Shown: piece by piece, positions 20,103 to 28,532 of the stretch
How the letters are laid out: every line of letters starts with the position of its first letter
Position numbering within the stretch: position 1 is the stretch's first letter
Source: Priestia aryabhattai
GTDB lineage: Bacteria > Bacillota > Bacilli > Bacillales > Bacillaceae_H
DNA length: 64,000 bases
Direction of reading: 5' to 3'
Assembly: GCF_023715685.1 (NCBI RefSeq)
Contig: NZ_JAMBOQ010000002.1
Coordinates: 372,001-436,000 of the forward strand
Made by a program: the position numbers and the translations under genes
Notes under the pieces: generated by a model
The model's database searches: none
Told to the model about the DNA's origin: nothing
What the model saw: only the letters and a program-made list of their open reading frames with translations

Positions 20103-21593
20103 ATGCAAGGGAAAACAAAACAAGTGCGCTTTCGCAATATGGTAGCGTATGGATTTGGGGATTTGTTTGGCGGAGGATCCTTTTTTATTATCGGCACATT
20201 ATTTATGGTGTTTTTAACGGATGTAGTCGGGCTTTCTCCTGTAGAAGCAGGAACGATAGTAGCCCTTGGAAAAGTGTGGGATGCTTTGTTAGATCCAACC
20301 ATTGGGTACATATCTGATCATCTTCAAACAAAAAAAGGACGAAGAAGAGTCTTTTTTCTTTTTGGAATCATTCCAGTTGCAATCACGTTCAGTATGCTGT
20401 GGATTCCTATTGAAGGCTCGCATATGTTCAAATACACCTATTTTATCTTAGCCTACCTTTTATTTAACACGGCGTTTGGTATGGTGATGGTTCCTTACAA
20501 TACGCTAGCAGCAGAAATGACTACAGATTATAGTATTCGTTCGAAAATGACGGGAATACGCATGGTCTTTTCACAAGGCGCTTCATTTTTAGGTGCTTTC
20601 TTCCCAAAGCGAATCATCGATGCATTTCCAGGTGGACAAGGATATTTAATTATGGGAATTATCTTTGGTCTTCTTTTCGCTCTTCCATGGATTTTTGTCT
20701 ACAAGGGAACATGGGATAGCGGAGAAATAGTGGAACGAAAAAAGAAAAACGGATTTTGGTTAGAATTTAAGCAGCTTTTTATCAGTTTTGGAAGTGCATT
20801 TAAAAATAAGTCGTTTAACGTGTATCTTGCCATGTATTTAGCATCTTACATTGCAATGGATGTATTTAATGCTCTTTTCTTTTATTTTATTGCTTATTAC
20901 ATGCTTCGTGAAGCCATCTATGCGGATACCCTGAGCTTTGTGCAAATTACGCAAGTGCTATTTATTCCTCTTGTTACGTACATAGCCATTAAGTTAGGAA
21001 ATAAATTAACCTATAACTTCAGCATGATCATCTGGGGAACGGGCATTATTTTATTCAGTTTCCTAACAAAAGATAGCTCTTTAGTTCTTATTTACTTAGT
21101 GGCGTTTTTCTTAGGAAGCGGTCATTCGGGAGCGATTATGATTCCATGGAATGTACTGCCGTTTGTATCAGATGTAGATGAGATGATTACGACAAAAAGA
21201 AGAGAAGGCGTGTATGCAGGGCTGATGTCATTTATTCGAAAATCGTCTCAAGCGCTTGCTATCTTTCTTGTGGGAGTTGCCTTAAAGAATATTGGCTATG
21301 TGCCAAACGCCGAGCAGTCGGCGTCTACAATAGCCGGCTTACAAAAGCTGTTCATGATTGTACCAGCTATTTTGATTCTCGTTGGCATTATAGCAACCAT
21401 ATGGTTCAAAATAAGTCCGAAAAATCACGAAATTTTATTAGCTGAAATTCAAAGAAGAAAAAAGGGAGGAGGGGCGAAGGACGTTACTCCTGAAGCGAAA
21501 GCGGTTTGTGAAAGCTTAACGGGCTATAAATACGAACAGCTTTGGAAAGACGTCACCATTTCAAAAGAAATTCGAGATAAAACGGTTGTTTAA
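20103..21593 (+). CDS. GPH family (glycoside-pentoside-hexuronide:cation) symporter
   Basis: The 496-residue transporter has 12 predicted helices and the family signature VWDALLDPTIGYISDH (about 59-74), then RRRVFFLFGIIP, with YNTLAAEMTTDY before helix 5. Such proteins import sugars or glycosides with H+ or Na+. No sugar-degrading gene is adjacent, so the substrate is unknown. The ribosome site GGGGAGG lies 6 bases before ATG. The long hydrophilic C-terminus (about 50 residues) is common in the family. Confidence 0.88.
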   Translation: MQGKTKQVRFRNMVAYGFGDLFGGGSFFIIGTLFMVFLTDVVGLSPVEAGTIVALGKVWDALLDPTIGYISDHLQTKKGRRRVFFLFGIIPVAITFSMLWIPIEGSHMFKYTYFILAYLLFNTAFGMVMVPYNTLAAEMTTDYSIRSKMTGIRMVFSQGASFLGAFFPKRIIDAFPGGQGYLIMGIIFGLLFALPWIFVYKGTWDSGEIVERKKKNGFWLEFKQLFISFGSAFKNKSFNVYLAMYLASYIAMDVFNALFFYFIAYYMLREAIYADTLSFVQITQVLFIPLVTYIAIKLGNKLTYNFSMIIWGTGIILFSFLTKDSSLVLIYLVAFFLGSGHSGAIMIPWNVLPFVSDVDEMITTKRREGVYAGLMSFIRKSSQALAIFLVGVALKNIGYVPNAEQSASTIAGLQKLFMIVPAILILVGIIATIWFKISPKNHEILLAEIQRRKKGGGAKDVTPEAKAVCESLTGYKYEQLWKDVTISKEIRDKTVV

Positions 21594-21781
21594 CCTTGAA
21601 CTTCATGAAAAAGCGTAAAATTTTCAGCGCAAATATTCGCTAATTATATCCAATAAGAAACTCCCTCTGACGTATTGCCTTTTAACAAAAAAAGAAATTC
21701 TCCTGTCTATCGACTCACTTTTCAGGTGAATTTTAGAAAGAAAGGATTTCTTAGCACTAAATATGTGCAATTTGGCACGTC

Positions 21782-21810
21782 TTGATAGGGTGGATTGTAC
21801 AATTTATAAT
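21782..21810 (+). promoter_or_regulatory. sigma-A promoter of CxxC small protein gene
   Basis: TTGATA (21782-21787) and TATAAT (21805-21810) are separated by 17 bases. Transcription near 21817 gives a 63-base leader with a small GCGC hairpin. Confidence 0.7.
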
Positions 21811-21879
21811 GAAACTATAAACTAGCCACAGGCGCTTTCAGGGCGCAGGTATAAATTAGAAAAAAGGAAGGTACAGTTT

Positions 21880-22050
21880 ATGCCAATTCGATATGTTTGT
21901 CCACAATGCCAAGGAGCCGGTAAGAAATTTGGATTGATAAAGTGCAAAGTGTGTAGCGGCGAAGGAAATATTATCATGTCTTCTAATGAGCCAGATCCAA
22001 CTAAAAATAAAAAATTAAAATCATCTTCTAAACAAGATAAAGCAATGTAA
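21880..22050 (+). CDS. small zinc-ribbon-like protein (56 aa)
   Basis: The 56-residue protein starts MPIRYVCPQCQGAGKKFG and continues IKCKVCSGEGN. The two C-x-x-C-x-G-x-G units match one half of the DnaJ cysteine-rich zinc domain, so it very likely binds one zinc ion. The tail is lysine/serine-rich. A strong promoter, a GGAAGG ribosome site and a strong terminator all frame it. No DnaJ gene is near. Partner and role are unknown. Confidence 0.75.
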   Translation: MPIRYVCPQCQGAGKKFGLIKCKVCSGEGNIIMSSNEPDPTKNKKLKSSSKQDKAM

Positions 22051-22071
22051 GCTATTGCCGAGGTATGTATA

Positions 22072-22104
22072 AGCCCCGCTTTTCTATAGAAAAGCGGGGC
22101 TTTC
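22072..22104 (+). terminator. strong terminator
   Basis: AGCCCCGCTTTTCTA and TAGAAAAGCGGGGCT form a 15-base perfect stem, then TTTCTG. Confidence 0.92.
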
Positions 22105-22192
22105 TGCTAGACAGAAGGGTGCTTTTCTTATGATACAATAAAATGAAAGTAGCTAAAATAACATAAAGGGAACCGAAGGAAGAGGGAGATAG

Positions 22193-22585
22193 ATGGAATA
22201 CACAGCAAAACAGTTTACGCCGCAGTTAGAAAAGCATATACATACAGTCGAAAGGTCTATGCAAGAACTTCTCATATCAATATATGAACAATATAAAGAA
22301 GCTTTTGAAAAGAAAGGGGTGCAGCTTTCTATAGATGTGATCCGTGAAGGGGAAAATCCTTTTCACCCTGGTTATCACGTCACTATTCAAGTGGGTATTT
22401 TGGAAAAAGATGAGTTTTTAGATGGTCTTTTTATTCCTATCTGGCACTGTGTACGCACGTTTTTTGGCATACGTTCTTCGAGGAAGCTCCCGGGAAGCAA
22501 GATAACCGGAGAGCTGATGGAAGAAACGGAGGAAGAAATCAAAAAAGAAGTAGTAGATTATTTAAAAATGCAGCTAGAAGATTAG
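22193..22585 (+). CDS. hypothetical protein (130 aa)
   Basis: The soluble, acidic protein starts with a helical segment (QFTPQLEKHIHTVERSMQEL) and then has beta-rich VQLSIDVIREGENPFHPG and VTIQVGILEKDEFLDG. It ends in a charged helix (EEIKKEVVDYLKMQLED). GAGGGAGATAG serves as ribosome site. No family is recognised. It converges with ansR across a hairpin that overlaps its stop codon. Confidence 0.7.
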   Translation: MEYTAKQFTPQLEKHIHTVERSMQELLISIYEQYKEAFEKKGVQLSIDVIREGENPFHPGYHVTIQVGILEKDEFLDGLFIPIWHCVRTFFGIRSSRKLPGSKITGELMEETEEEIKKEVVDYLKMQLED

Positions 22586-22610
22586 AAGCAGGGTGCTTCT
22601 AATCTTCTTT
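22576..22610. terminator. bidirectional terminator
   Basis: AGAAGATTAGAAGCA and TGCTTCTAATCTTCT pair nearly perfectly; the left arm overlaps the end of the 130-codon gene and the right end abuts ansR. Confidence 0.75.
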
Positions 22611-22965
22611 AATTTGAAGAAGGTGTAGTTTCTTTTTCAATTTGCCTTTTAGCACGAATAAAAGCCGTCAGCTGCTGAACTTCTTCTTGAGACAGTTGCA
22701 CACCGTCGACCGTAATCGTATGAGTTTGAGGCGATGTTAATTCGATGGGTGCATCTGAAGGAGAATGGGGTTCCTTTTCCTTACCAAGCAAGTAATCGGT
22801 TGATGTATTAAATAGTTCAGCGATTGTAACAAGTGCTTCAAGAGAAGGACGACGATAGCCAGATTCATATCCTGCGTAGGTGCTTTTAGCAATTTCAAGC
22901 TGGTCAGCTGTATATTGAAGGGACCATTTTTTTTCTTTCCTGAGTTGAGCTAATCTGCTTAACAT
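22609..22965 (-). CDS. ansR: XRE-type regulator of ansAB, AnsR-like
   Basis: The 118-residue protein has an N-terminal lambda-repressor helix-turn-helix (LAQLRKEKKWSLQYTADQLEI, AKSTYAGYESGYRRP) and a C-terminal helical dimer segment (QLSQEEVQQLTAFIRAKRQ). It lies divergently from asparaginase and aspartase genes exactly as AnsR does in B. subtilis, where it represses ansAB until aspartate or asparagine is present. ATG at 22965 is preferred because AAAGGAGCGTCACGA precedes it; an upstream extension to 23010 lacks a site. Two shared repeats in the spacer are likely operators. Confidence 0.85.
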   Translation of the reverse strand: MLSRLAQLRKEKKWSLQYTADQLEIAKSTYAGYESGYRRPSLEALVTIAELFNTSTDYLLGKEKEPHSPSDAPIELTSPQTHTITVDGVQLSQEEVQQLTAFIRAKRQIEKETTPSSN

Positions 22966-23092
22966 TCGTGACGCTCCTTTGTACGTATAGTATGTAAAAA
23001 ACCGAGGCATTCAGCTCACGCGTAGACCTCTATAATCAAACCGTGAGCTAATTTACATTTTTATTCATTATATCATTGCTACAGGGAAAAGT

Positions 23093-23112
23093 GTACGCGA
23101 AACGAATAATTT
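23093..23112. promoter_or_regulatory. candidate AnsR operator, copy 1
   Basis: GTACGCGAAACGAATAATTT is repeated almost exactly 65 bases downstream. This copy lies just before the -35 box of ansA. The matching pair flanks the promoter. Confidence 0.6.
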
Positions 23113-23117
23113 TTCTC

Positions 23118-23146
23118 TTGATTTATTGAATTCTGCTTACTATAAT
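23118..23146 (+). promoter_or_regulatory. sigma-A promoter of ansAB
   Basis: TTGATT (23118-23123) and TATAAT (23141-23146) are 17 bases apart. Transcription would begin near 23153, right beside the second operator copy. Confidence 0.75.
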
Positions 23147-23157
23147 TACAGGTGAAG

Positions 23158-23180
23158 TACGCGAAATGAATATAATTTTT
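23158..23180. promoter_or_regulatory. candidate AnsR operator, copy 2
   Basis: GTACGCGAAATGAATATAAT repeats copy 1. Its place at about +5 would let a bound repressor block transcription, and the 65-base spacing is close to six helical turns. Confidence 0.6.
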
Positions 23181-23232
23181 TTGATAGATTGTCAGATTTT
23201 TTTACAAAAATTAAGCAAAGGGGATGTCGGTT

Positions 23233-24216
23233 TTGAAAAAACTATTATTGTTATCAACTGGCGGAACGGTCGCTTCACTTGAAGGTGAAAATGGACTTGT
23301 TCCTGGAATGGAGCCAGATCAATTACTAAGCTACATACCTGATTTAAATGAACATTGTCAAATTGACAGTAAATCTCTTATGAATCTTGATAGTACAAAT
23401 ATGCAGCCTGAATGCTGGATAGAGATGGCAAAAGCGATTGAAGAGCATTATAATGAATACGATGGTTTCGTTATTACCCATGGAACAGATACAATGGCCT
23501 ACACATCGGCAGCTCTTTCTTACATGCTTCAGCATTCTAAAAAACCAATTGCGATTACAGGATCTCAAATTCCTATTTCATTTAGTAAAACGGACGCGAA
23601 GCGCAATATTGCAGATGCGATTCGCTTTGCTTGTGAAGATACAGGCGGAGTCTATGTGGTCTTTGACGGTCGAGTGATTCAAGGAACAAGAGCTATTAAG
23701 CTTCGTACAAAAAGTTATGATGCATTTGAAAGCATTAACTATCCATATGTAGCGTCTATCCATGACAATACGGTGGAATATACAAAAACCGTTCATCCTA
23801 GTAAAGAAGAGTTAACGGTTAATACATCTCTTTGTACGGATGTAGCAGTTGTCAAACTGTTTCCTGGCATTAAACCGGAATTTTTCGATGGATTAAAGGA
23901 TGTATATCAAGGCGTTGTTGTTGAAAGCTATGGAAGTGGAGGAATTCCATTTCAAGTTCGCAACATTTTAGCCAAGCTTGTTGAATTAACAAATCACGGT
24001 GTATCCGTTGTCATTACCACGCAGTGTCTTGAAGAAGGAGAAGACATGGGCATTTATGAAGTTGGCCGAATGATTAATCATGACAGCGTCGTTCGCTCAA
24101 AAAACATGAACACAGAAGCCATTGTTCCTAAATTAATGTGGGTGCTCGGACAAACCAAAGACCCTCATCAAGTTAAAAAGATGATGGAAACGTCGATTGC
24201 AGAAGATATTAATTAA
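23233..24216 (+). CDS. ansA: L-asparaginase, type I cytosolic
   Basis: The 327-residue enzyme hydrolyses asparagine to aspartate and ammonia. Both catalytic signatures are present: [15 protein letters not shown] near the N-terminus (first Thr) and [11 protein letters not shown] around residues 84-94 (Thr-Asp pair). No signal peptide is seen, so it is cytosolic. TTG at 23233 is chosen since AAAGGGG lies 9 bases upstream and the product then begins [11 protein letters not shown] as in B. subtilis; ATG at 23224 touches the ribosome site. ansB starts 20 bases downstream, making an operon. Confidence 0.93.
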   Translation: MKKLLLLSTGGTVASLEGENGLVPGMEPDQLLSYIPDLNEHCQIDSKSLMNLDSTNMQPECWIEMAKAIEEHYNEYDGFVITHGTDTMAYTSAALSYMLQHSKKPIAITGSQIPISFSKTDAKRNIADAIRFACEDTGGVYVVFDGRVIQGTRAIKLRTKSYDAFESINYPYVASIHDNTVEYTKTVHPSKEELTVNTSLCTDVAVVKLFPGIKPEFFDGLKDVYQGVVVESYGSGGIPFQVRNILAKLVELTNHGVSVVITTQCLEEGEDMGIYEVGRMINHDSVVRSKNMNTEAIVPKLMWVLGQTKDPHQVKKMMETSIAEDIN

Positions 24217-24236
24217 AAAAGAAAGCAGGTACAGCT

Positions 24237-25667
24237 ATGAAACAAGAAACAGCAGGATATCGTACAGAAGCTGATTTTCTAGGAGAAAAACAAATTCCAG
24301 CAGATGTATACTATGGTGTACAAACCGCACGTGCCGTAGAAAATTTCCCAATTACGGGTTATAAAGTGCATGAAGAAATGATTAAAGCGCTTGCTATTGT
24401 AAAAAAAGCGGCAGCGCTCGCGAATATGGATACAAAGCGCTTATATGAAGGTATCGGAAATGCGATTGTACAAGCAGCTGATGAAATTTTAGCAGGTCAG
24501 TGGCATGAATACTTTATTGTTGACCCTATTCAGGGCGGAGCGGGAACGTCAATGAATATGAATGCCAATGAAGTTATTGCGAACCGTGCTCTTGAAATTA
24601 TGGGAAACAATAAAGGTGAATATGGAAAATTAAGTCCTAACAGCCATGTTAATATGTCTCAGTCAACAAATGATGTATTTCCAACGGCTATCCATATTTC
24701 AACGCTGAACTTATTAAATAAACTTCTTATTACGATGAATGATATGCATGATGTATTTAAACGAAAAGCGCAAGAATTTGATCATGTGATTAAAATGGGC
24801 CGTACGCACCTTCAAGATGCTGTACCCGTTCGTCTTGGTCAAGAGTTTGAAGCATACAGCCGCGTGTTAGCGCGCGATATTAAACGTATCAGCGCGACGC
24901 GTGACCACTTGCATGAAGTAAATATGGGGGCGACGGCTGTTGGAACAGGCTTAAATGCAGACCCTCGCTATATTGAAAATGTAGTCAAACACTTAGCTGA
25001 TATCAGCGGTCTACCGCTTGTGCATGCAGAGCATTTAGTGGACGCTACTCAAAATACAGATGCTTATACAGAAGTATCTGCAGCGCTTAAAATCTGTATG
25101 ACGAATATGTCTAAAATCGCCAATGACTTGCGTTTAATGGCATCTGGACCTCGTGCAGGCCTAGGAGAAATTAGCCTTCCTGCTCGTCAGCCTGGTTCTT
25201 CAATCATGCCGGGAAAAGTAAACCCGGTTATGGCTGAATTAATCAATCAAATTGCGTTTCAAGTAATGGGAAATGACCAAACGATCTCTCTTGCTTCAGA
25301 AGCAGGTCAGATGGAGCTTAACGTAATGGAACCTGTGCTTGTTTTTAACTTGCTTCAATCAATCAGTATCATGAACAATGGTTTCAGAAGCTTTACAGAT
25401 CACTGTTTAGCAGGAATTGAAGCAAACGAAACGCGCATGAAAGAATATGTAGAAAAAAGCGTAGGGATTATTACAGCTGTTAACCCTCACTTAGGCTATG
25501 AAGTCGTATCTCGTATTGCGCGTGAAGCGATTTTAACAGGAAAACCAATTCGTGAGCTTTGCCTTCAATACGATGTGTTAACAGAAGAGGAATTAGATCT
25601 TATTTTGAATCCATTTGAAATGACGAACCCTGGTATTGCAGGAAGTTCATTGTTTGATCGTCAGTAA
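24237..25667 (+). CDS. ansB: aspartate ammonia-lyase (aspartase)
   Basis: The 476-residue enzyme deaminates aspartate to fumarate and ammonia, completing asparagine use begun by AnsA. It shows the fumarase/aspartase superfamily signature GSSIMPGKVNPVM (about residues 321-333), STNDVFPTAIHI and GRTHLQDAVPVRLGQE. The N-terminus TEADFLGEKQIPADVYYGVQT is characteristic of aspartases rather than fumarases. The ribosome site AAGCAGGT is moderate. Fumarate made here can feed the malic enzyme and citrate synthase encoded in this window. Confidence 0.94.
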   Translation: MKQETAGYRTEADFLGEKQIPADVYYGVQTARAVENFPITGYKVHEEMIKALAIVKKAAALANMDTKRLYEGIGNAIVQAADEILAGQWHEYFIVDPIQGGAGTSMNMNANEVIANRALEIMGNNKGEYGKLSPNSHVNMSQSTNDVFPTAIHISTLNLLNKLLITMNDMHDVFKRKAQEFDHVIKMGRTHLQDAVPVRLGQEFEAYSRVLARDIKRISATRDHLHEVNMGATAVGTGLNADPRYIENVVKHLADISGLPLVHAEHLVDATQNTDAYTEVSAALKICMTNMSKIANDLRLMASGPRAGLGEISLPARQPGSSIMPGKVNPVMAELINQIAFQVMGNDQTISLASEAGQMELNVMEPVLVFNLLQSISIMNNGFRSFTDHCLAGIEANETRMKEYVEKSVGIITAVNPHLGYEVVSRIAREAILTGKPIRELCLQYDVLTEEELDLILNPFEMTNPGIAGSSLFDRQ

Positions 25668-25671
25668 ATAG

Positions 25672-25700
25672 AACGGCTTCCATAAGGAAGCCGTTTTTTT
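25672..25700. terminator. bidirectional terminator
   Basis: AACGGCTTCC and GGAAGCCGTT form a stem with a 4-base loop followed by T7, between ansB and the HIT-like gene. Confidence 0.9.
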
Positions 25701-26097
25701 ATGAAGGCATTTGTTGAATGACTCGGCGTATTTTCTGAGCTGTTGCAGCCAAGGCGTCATCTTTTTCAGCATATTTAGGAATTTGCGTATAAAAATCTCC
25801 GAAACACTCCTCTTTATATCTCGGAACGACATGCATGTGAAAGTGAGTTAACTCGTTAAACATTCCTCCGTTTTGAGAGAGGGTAACTCCGTCTGGAATA
25901 AAGAGTGTCTTAACTGCTTTGGTCATCAGTTTAGCTGCATTCATCACGGCCAATATGCGTTCAGTATCTAGTTCGTCAATTTCCACTATATGCTTTTTGG
26001 GAAGAATTAATAGGTGTCCTTCGTGTGGAAAAGGCAAATCGTTATTCAGTAGAATATGAATGGGCCAACGTGGTTTTTTACCAAGAAGTAGAAGCAA
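25699..26097 (-). CDS. HIT family hydrolase with replaced N-terminus
   Basis: From about residue 27 the protein is a normal HIT domain: EGHLLILPKKHIVEIDELD, then DGVTLSQNGGMFNELTHFH, and the triad motif HFHMHVVPRY, as in nucleotide hydrolases/transferases. The usual N-terminus (metal-binding C-x-x-C and the strand leading to the conserved Asp) is missing. In its place is an unrelated 25-residue lead (MLLLLGKKPRWPIHILL) that lies antisense to an open plus-strand tail, and no ribosome site is evident. The gene therefore looks 5'-truncated by a rearrangement near 26045. It may be a pseudogene although the catalytic histidines remain. Confidence 0.65.
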   Translation of the reverse strand: MLLLLGKKPRWPIHILLNNDLPFPHEGHLLILPKKHIVEIDELDTERILAVMNAAKLMTKAVKTLFIPDGVTLSQNGGMFNELTHFHMHVVPRYKEECFGDFYTQIPKYAEKDDALAATAQKIRRVIQQMPS

Positions 26098-26189
26098 TGA
26101 CTATACAAGAAGCAAAAGAGCGCGTTCAACATGCAAAAGTAAACGCCGCTATTCGCGCTGTTCATGTCATAGAAGATGTCGAATCGTAA
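26070..26189 (+). pseudogene. 3' fragment of an unidentified gene
   Basis: An open frame ends TIQEAKERVQHAKVNAAIRA-VHVIEDVES and is followed directly by a terminator. It has protein-like composition but no start with a ribosome site; the frame runs on upstream into sequence antisense to the HIT gene. I read it as the tail of a gene whose 5' part was lost in the event that truncated the HIT gene. The family is unknown. Confidence 0.45.
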
Positions 26190-26193
26190 CGAA

Positions 26194-26226
26194 AAACTGG
26201 ATCCTTTCGGGGATTCAGTTTTTTTG
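26194..26226 (+). terminator. terminator after gene fragment
   Basis: AACTGGATCC and GGATTCAGTT pair around a short loop, followed by T7. Its presence supports a real plus-strand gene ending at 26189. Confidence 0.8.
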
Positions 26227-26350
26227 AGCAAATGAAGCAGGGATTTATATGAAGAAAGGAGAATGCAAAAAGAGATTTAAAAACGAGCAGCTGGTAGCGT
26301 CATTCAACAAGAACATCTCATTTCAATTACACAAAGAAAGGTAGATGTAA

Positions 26351-26773
26351 ATGAAAAAAGTATGGTCTGGATTAGTTGTTCTAATTGCTATTTGTTGGGT
26401 GATAACAGGATGTCAGCAAAGCAGTGCTTCAAGTGGAAGCGGTACTGTTGAGCAAAAGCTCGTAATCGAAAAATACATAGCCGATAATCAATATGGCCAT
26501 GCGGTTAAAATGAAAGACCAAAATCAAGTGCAAAAAGTGCATCAGTGGTTAAAAGATGTATCATGGAGAGAAGAAAAAGCTGAAATGATTCGAAAACCTA
26601 ACTACATTCTTCACTTTGAACCGGTGGAAACAAAAAAGGATATAAAGGTACAATCTTATCGGATGTGGGTTAACTTAGGAAACGAAACAGTTGAATTAGC
26701 TACAGATACCCACTATGCACAGTTAAAGGGCAAACAAGCAAGGTCATTTATTGAATTAGTAGAGCCGAAATAG
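26351..26773 (+). CDS. predicted lipoprotein (140 aa)
   Basis: A lipoprotein signal peptide (WSGLVVLIAICWVITGC, Cys at about residue 21) precedes a serine/glycine linker and a compact domain, VIEKYIADNQYGHAVKMKDQ, NQVQKVHQWLKDVSWREEKA and SYRMWVNLGNETVELATD. The pattern suggests a small alpha/beta extracytoplasmic domain. No named family is recognised. The ribosome site AAAGGTAGATGTAA is acceptable. Confidence 0.75.
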   Translation: MKKVWSGLVVLIAICWVITGCQQSSASSGSGTVEQKLVIEKYIADNQYGHAVKMKDQNQVQKVHQWLKDVSWREEKAEMIRKPNYILHFEPVETKKDIKVQSYRMWVNLGNETVELATDTHYAQLKGKQARSFIELVEPK

Positions 26774-26801
26774 AAAGCAACTAACTATACAACAATGTCC
26801 A

Positions 26802-26912
26802 ATGAAAGCTAAAACTGCACCTATTCATATTGAAGCTATCTTCACCGATATGCTTGATGATCTCGAAGGCACAGAGCTGTCCATTACTAACGCGCTTGAT
26901 ATGAGGGTGTAG
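26802..26912 (+). pseudogene. possible gene fragment (36 codons)
   Basis: ATG at 26802 opens a frame reading APIHIEAIFTDMLDDLEGTE and SITNALDMRV, which looks protein-like, but it has no ribosome site and no recognisable relatives. It may be a remnant of a larger gene lost between 26.0 and 27.0 kb. It could also be chance. Confidence 0.3.
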
Positions 26913-27022
26913 AAGTATTCAATGTGAGAGGTGACAAGCAGCAATTATTAAATGTAGCAATAAAGGATTATACTTATAGGTAGATCCATTGTTAAAACAT
27001 TTTACTATAAGAAGTAAGGGAA

Positions 27023-27056
27023 AAAGAGAAATCAAGACGCTGATTTCTCTTTTTTA
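27023..27056. terminator. bidirectional terminator
   Basis: AAGAGAAATCA and TGATTTCTCTT form the stem, followed by T6. Confidence 0.8.
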
Positions 27057-27057
27057 T

Positions 27058-27327
27058 TCAGGCATGTCGATGATTATTATTTCCGCGCATTTTGCGTAAA
27101 ACAAAACTCACAATTAAGACTAAAATAACAGCACCAATAATAGCAGGAACAATTGCGAATCCGCCAATCTCTGGACCAAAGTCTCCAAAAATTAGAGAGC
27201 CTAACCATGCTCCAATGAACCCAGCAATGATGTTTCCGATAATTCCACCTGGAACATCTCGTCCCGTTAACGCACCAGCAAGCCAGCCGATAAGTCCTCC
27301 AACAATAAGCGTCCAAATAAATGACAT
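27058..27327 (-). CDS. GlsB/YeaQ/YmgE family small membrane protein
   Basis: The 89-residue protein has three membrane helices and the family motifs GGLIGWLAGALTGRDVPGGI and IIAGFIGAWLGSLIFGDFGP, ending in a basic/histidine tail (RKMRGNNNHRHA). Transglycosylase-associated proteins of this type are widespread general-stress proteins of unknown molecular role. A paralogue sits at 28874-29137. The ribosome site is AAAGGAGG. GTTTTA, 14 bases, GGAATT upstream is a poor sigma-B-like pair, so stress control is only inferred. Confidence 0.9.
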   Translation of the reverse strand: MSFIWTLIVGGLIGWLAGALTGRDVPGGIIGNIIAGFIGAWLGSLIFGDFGPEIGGFAIVPAIIGAVILVLIVSFVLRKMRGNNNHRHA

Positions 27328-27670
27328 ATACCTAACCTCCTTTTTATAGGGAATTCCTTTTCAGTCTTTCCTAAAACACACTTTGTCATGCGCCATGCTT
27401 GCTGCGAACCCTTTTACATTTTTTCATCTATTTATCATATATGCTAACATAGCCTAACTTTAAATTGAGGAGTTATGTATGAGAATTCACTGTGAAAGTA
27501 ACGATAAAATGAAGGACAGTAGTTCAGTCATATACATTTTAGATTCAGTGCAGTTTATTCTTAAAAAGGGGCATAAGGTTCATTTTCAAGGGATTTTCCC
27601 TGAGTTTTAATTATTTTAACGCAATTTATGATATCATTTTAAGTAAACTAATTCTTAACGGGAGAACAAT
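27328..27670. other. intergenic region with one small ORF
   Basis: It holds the upstream region of the GlsB-type gene, a 43-codon frame at 27479-27610 and the AT-rich promoter area of the RsbR-like gene. No further gene is seen. Confidence 0.5.
27479..27610 (+). CDS. possible small protein (43 aa)
   Basis: The frame starts MRIHCESNDKMKDSSSVIYI and ends KVHFQGIFPEF. A TTGAGGAG site lies 7 bases before ATG, better than expected for a chance frame. It is amphipathic, without a clear membrane segment. No family is recognised. It stops 61 bases before the RsbR-like gene and could be its leader peptide or a co-transcribed small protein. Confidence 0.4.
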   Translation: MRIHCESNDKMKDSSSVIYILDSVQFILKKGHKVHFQGIFPEF

Positions 27671-28486
27671 ATGGAATCATTATTATTAGATGAAAAACTT
27701 AAACACATTACAAATTTAATTTTAGAAAAAAAAGAAGAGTTCTCAAAACAAAAAAAATATGAAGAAAAAGATATTCAACAACAATTAGAACCGTGGCGTG
27801 TTCATTTAATTCAAATATATGCTGATTCTATCTCAACAAATGATACAAAAAACTTTGAAGTGCTTGAGGAGTGGGGAAGAGAAGTAGCGAATTTACTCGT
27901 TGTACTTCAGCTTCCATTGGATGTAGCATTAGAAGAAATTAGCTATTACCGAAATGTTATCGGGGAAATTATTAAAGAAGAAGCAAAAGCTGAGCCGTTT
28001 ACATTTGATGCCTTCTATCAAGTTATTTCTCGTTTCAACGTAGTAGTGGACAAGGCTGTGCACTGGGTTAGCAAATCGTATATGACTGACTTTGCCAATA
28101 AAATCCAATCCGCTCGCTATGCAATTGATGAACTTTCAATTCCTGTGGTACGCATTACGAAAGAAATTGGCGTGATTCCTCTTGTTGGCGATTTAGATAC
28201 AAATCGCGCTCAAATTTTAATGGAAAATGCGCTGCAACACGGCAGCGACTATAAATTAAATTGGTTGATTATTGATTTATATGCCGTTCCAATTATTGAT
28301 ACAATGGTAGCCGACCAAATTTTTAAAGTAATCGGTGCTTTAAGATTATTAGGAATTCAAGTGGTTTTAAGCGGTATCCGTGCTGAAATTGCTCAGACGA
28401 TAGTGAACTTAGGGTTAGATTTGGCTGACATTACGACTTTCAGTAGCCTTCACCAAGCAGTGGAATATGTTAATCAAGCGGACTAA
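27671..28486 (+). CDS. RsbR-type stressosome protein (RsbRD/YqhA-like)
   Basis: The 271-residue protein has an N-terminal helical, non-haem globin-like sensor (about residues 1-140), a linker helix, and a C-terminal STAS domain (about 150-268). Both threonines phosphorylated by the RsbT kinase in known RsbR proteins are present: T177 in GDLDT and T211 in IIDTM. Such paralogues build the stressosome with RsbS and control sigma-B. No rsbS, rsbT or rsbU is in this window, so it must join a core encoded elsewhere. GGGAGAACAAT is the ribosome site. Confidence 0.9.
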   Translation: MESLLLDEKLKHITNLILEKKEEFSKQKKYEEKDIQQQLEPWRVHLIQIYADSISTNDTKNFEVLEEWGREVANLLVVLQLPLDVALEEISYYRNVIGEIIKEEAKAEPFTFDAFYQVISRFNVVVDKAVHWVSKSYMTDFANKIQSARYAIDELSIPVVRITKEIGVIPLVGDLDTNRAQILMENALQHGSDYKLNWLIIDLYAVPIIDTMVADQIFKVIGALRLLGIQVVLSGIRAEIAQTIVNLGLDLADITTFSSLHQAVEYVNQAD

Positions 28487-28494
28487 TACAAAAC

Positions 28495-28532
28495 AAAAGC
28501 CCATGATATGGTTACATACTCATGGGCTTTTA
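28495..28532. terminator. bidirectional terminator
   Basis: AAAAGCCCATGA and TCATGGGCTTTTA pair around a 13-base loop between converging genes. Confidence 0.85.
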
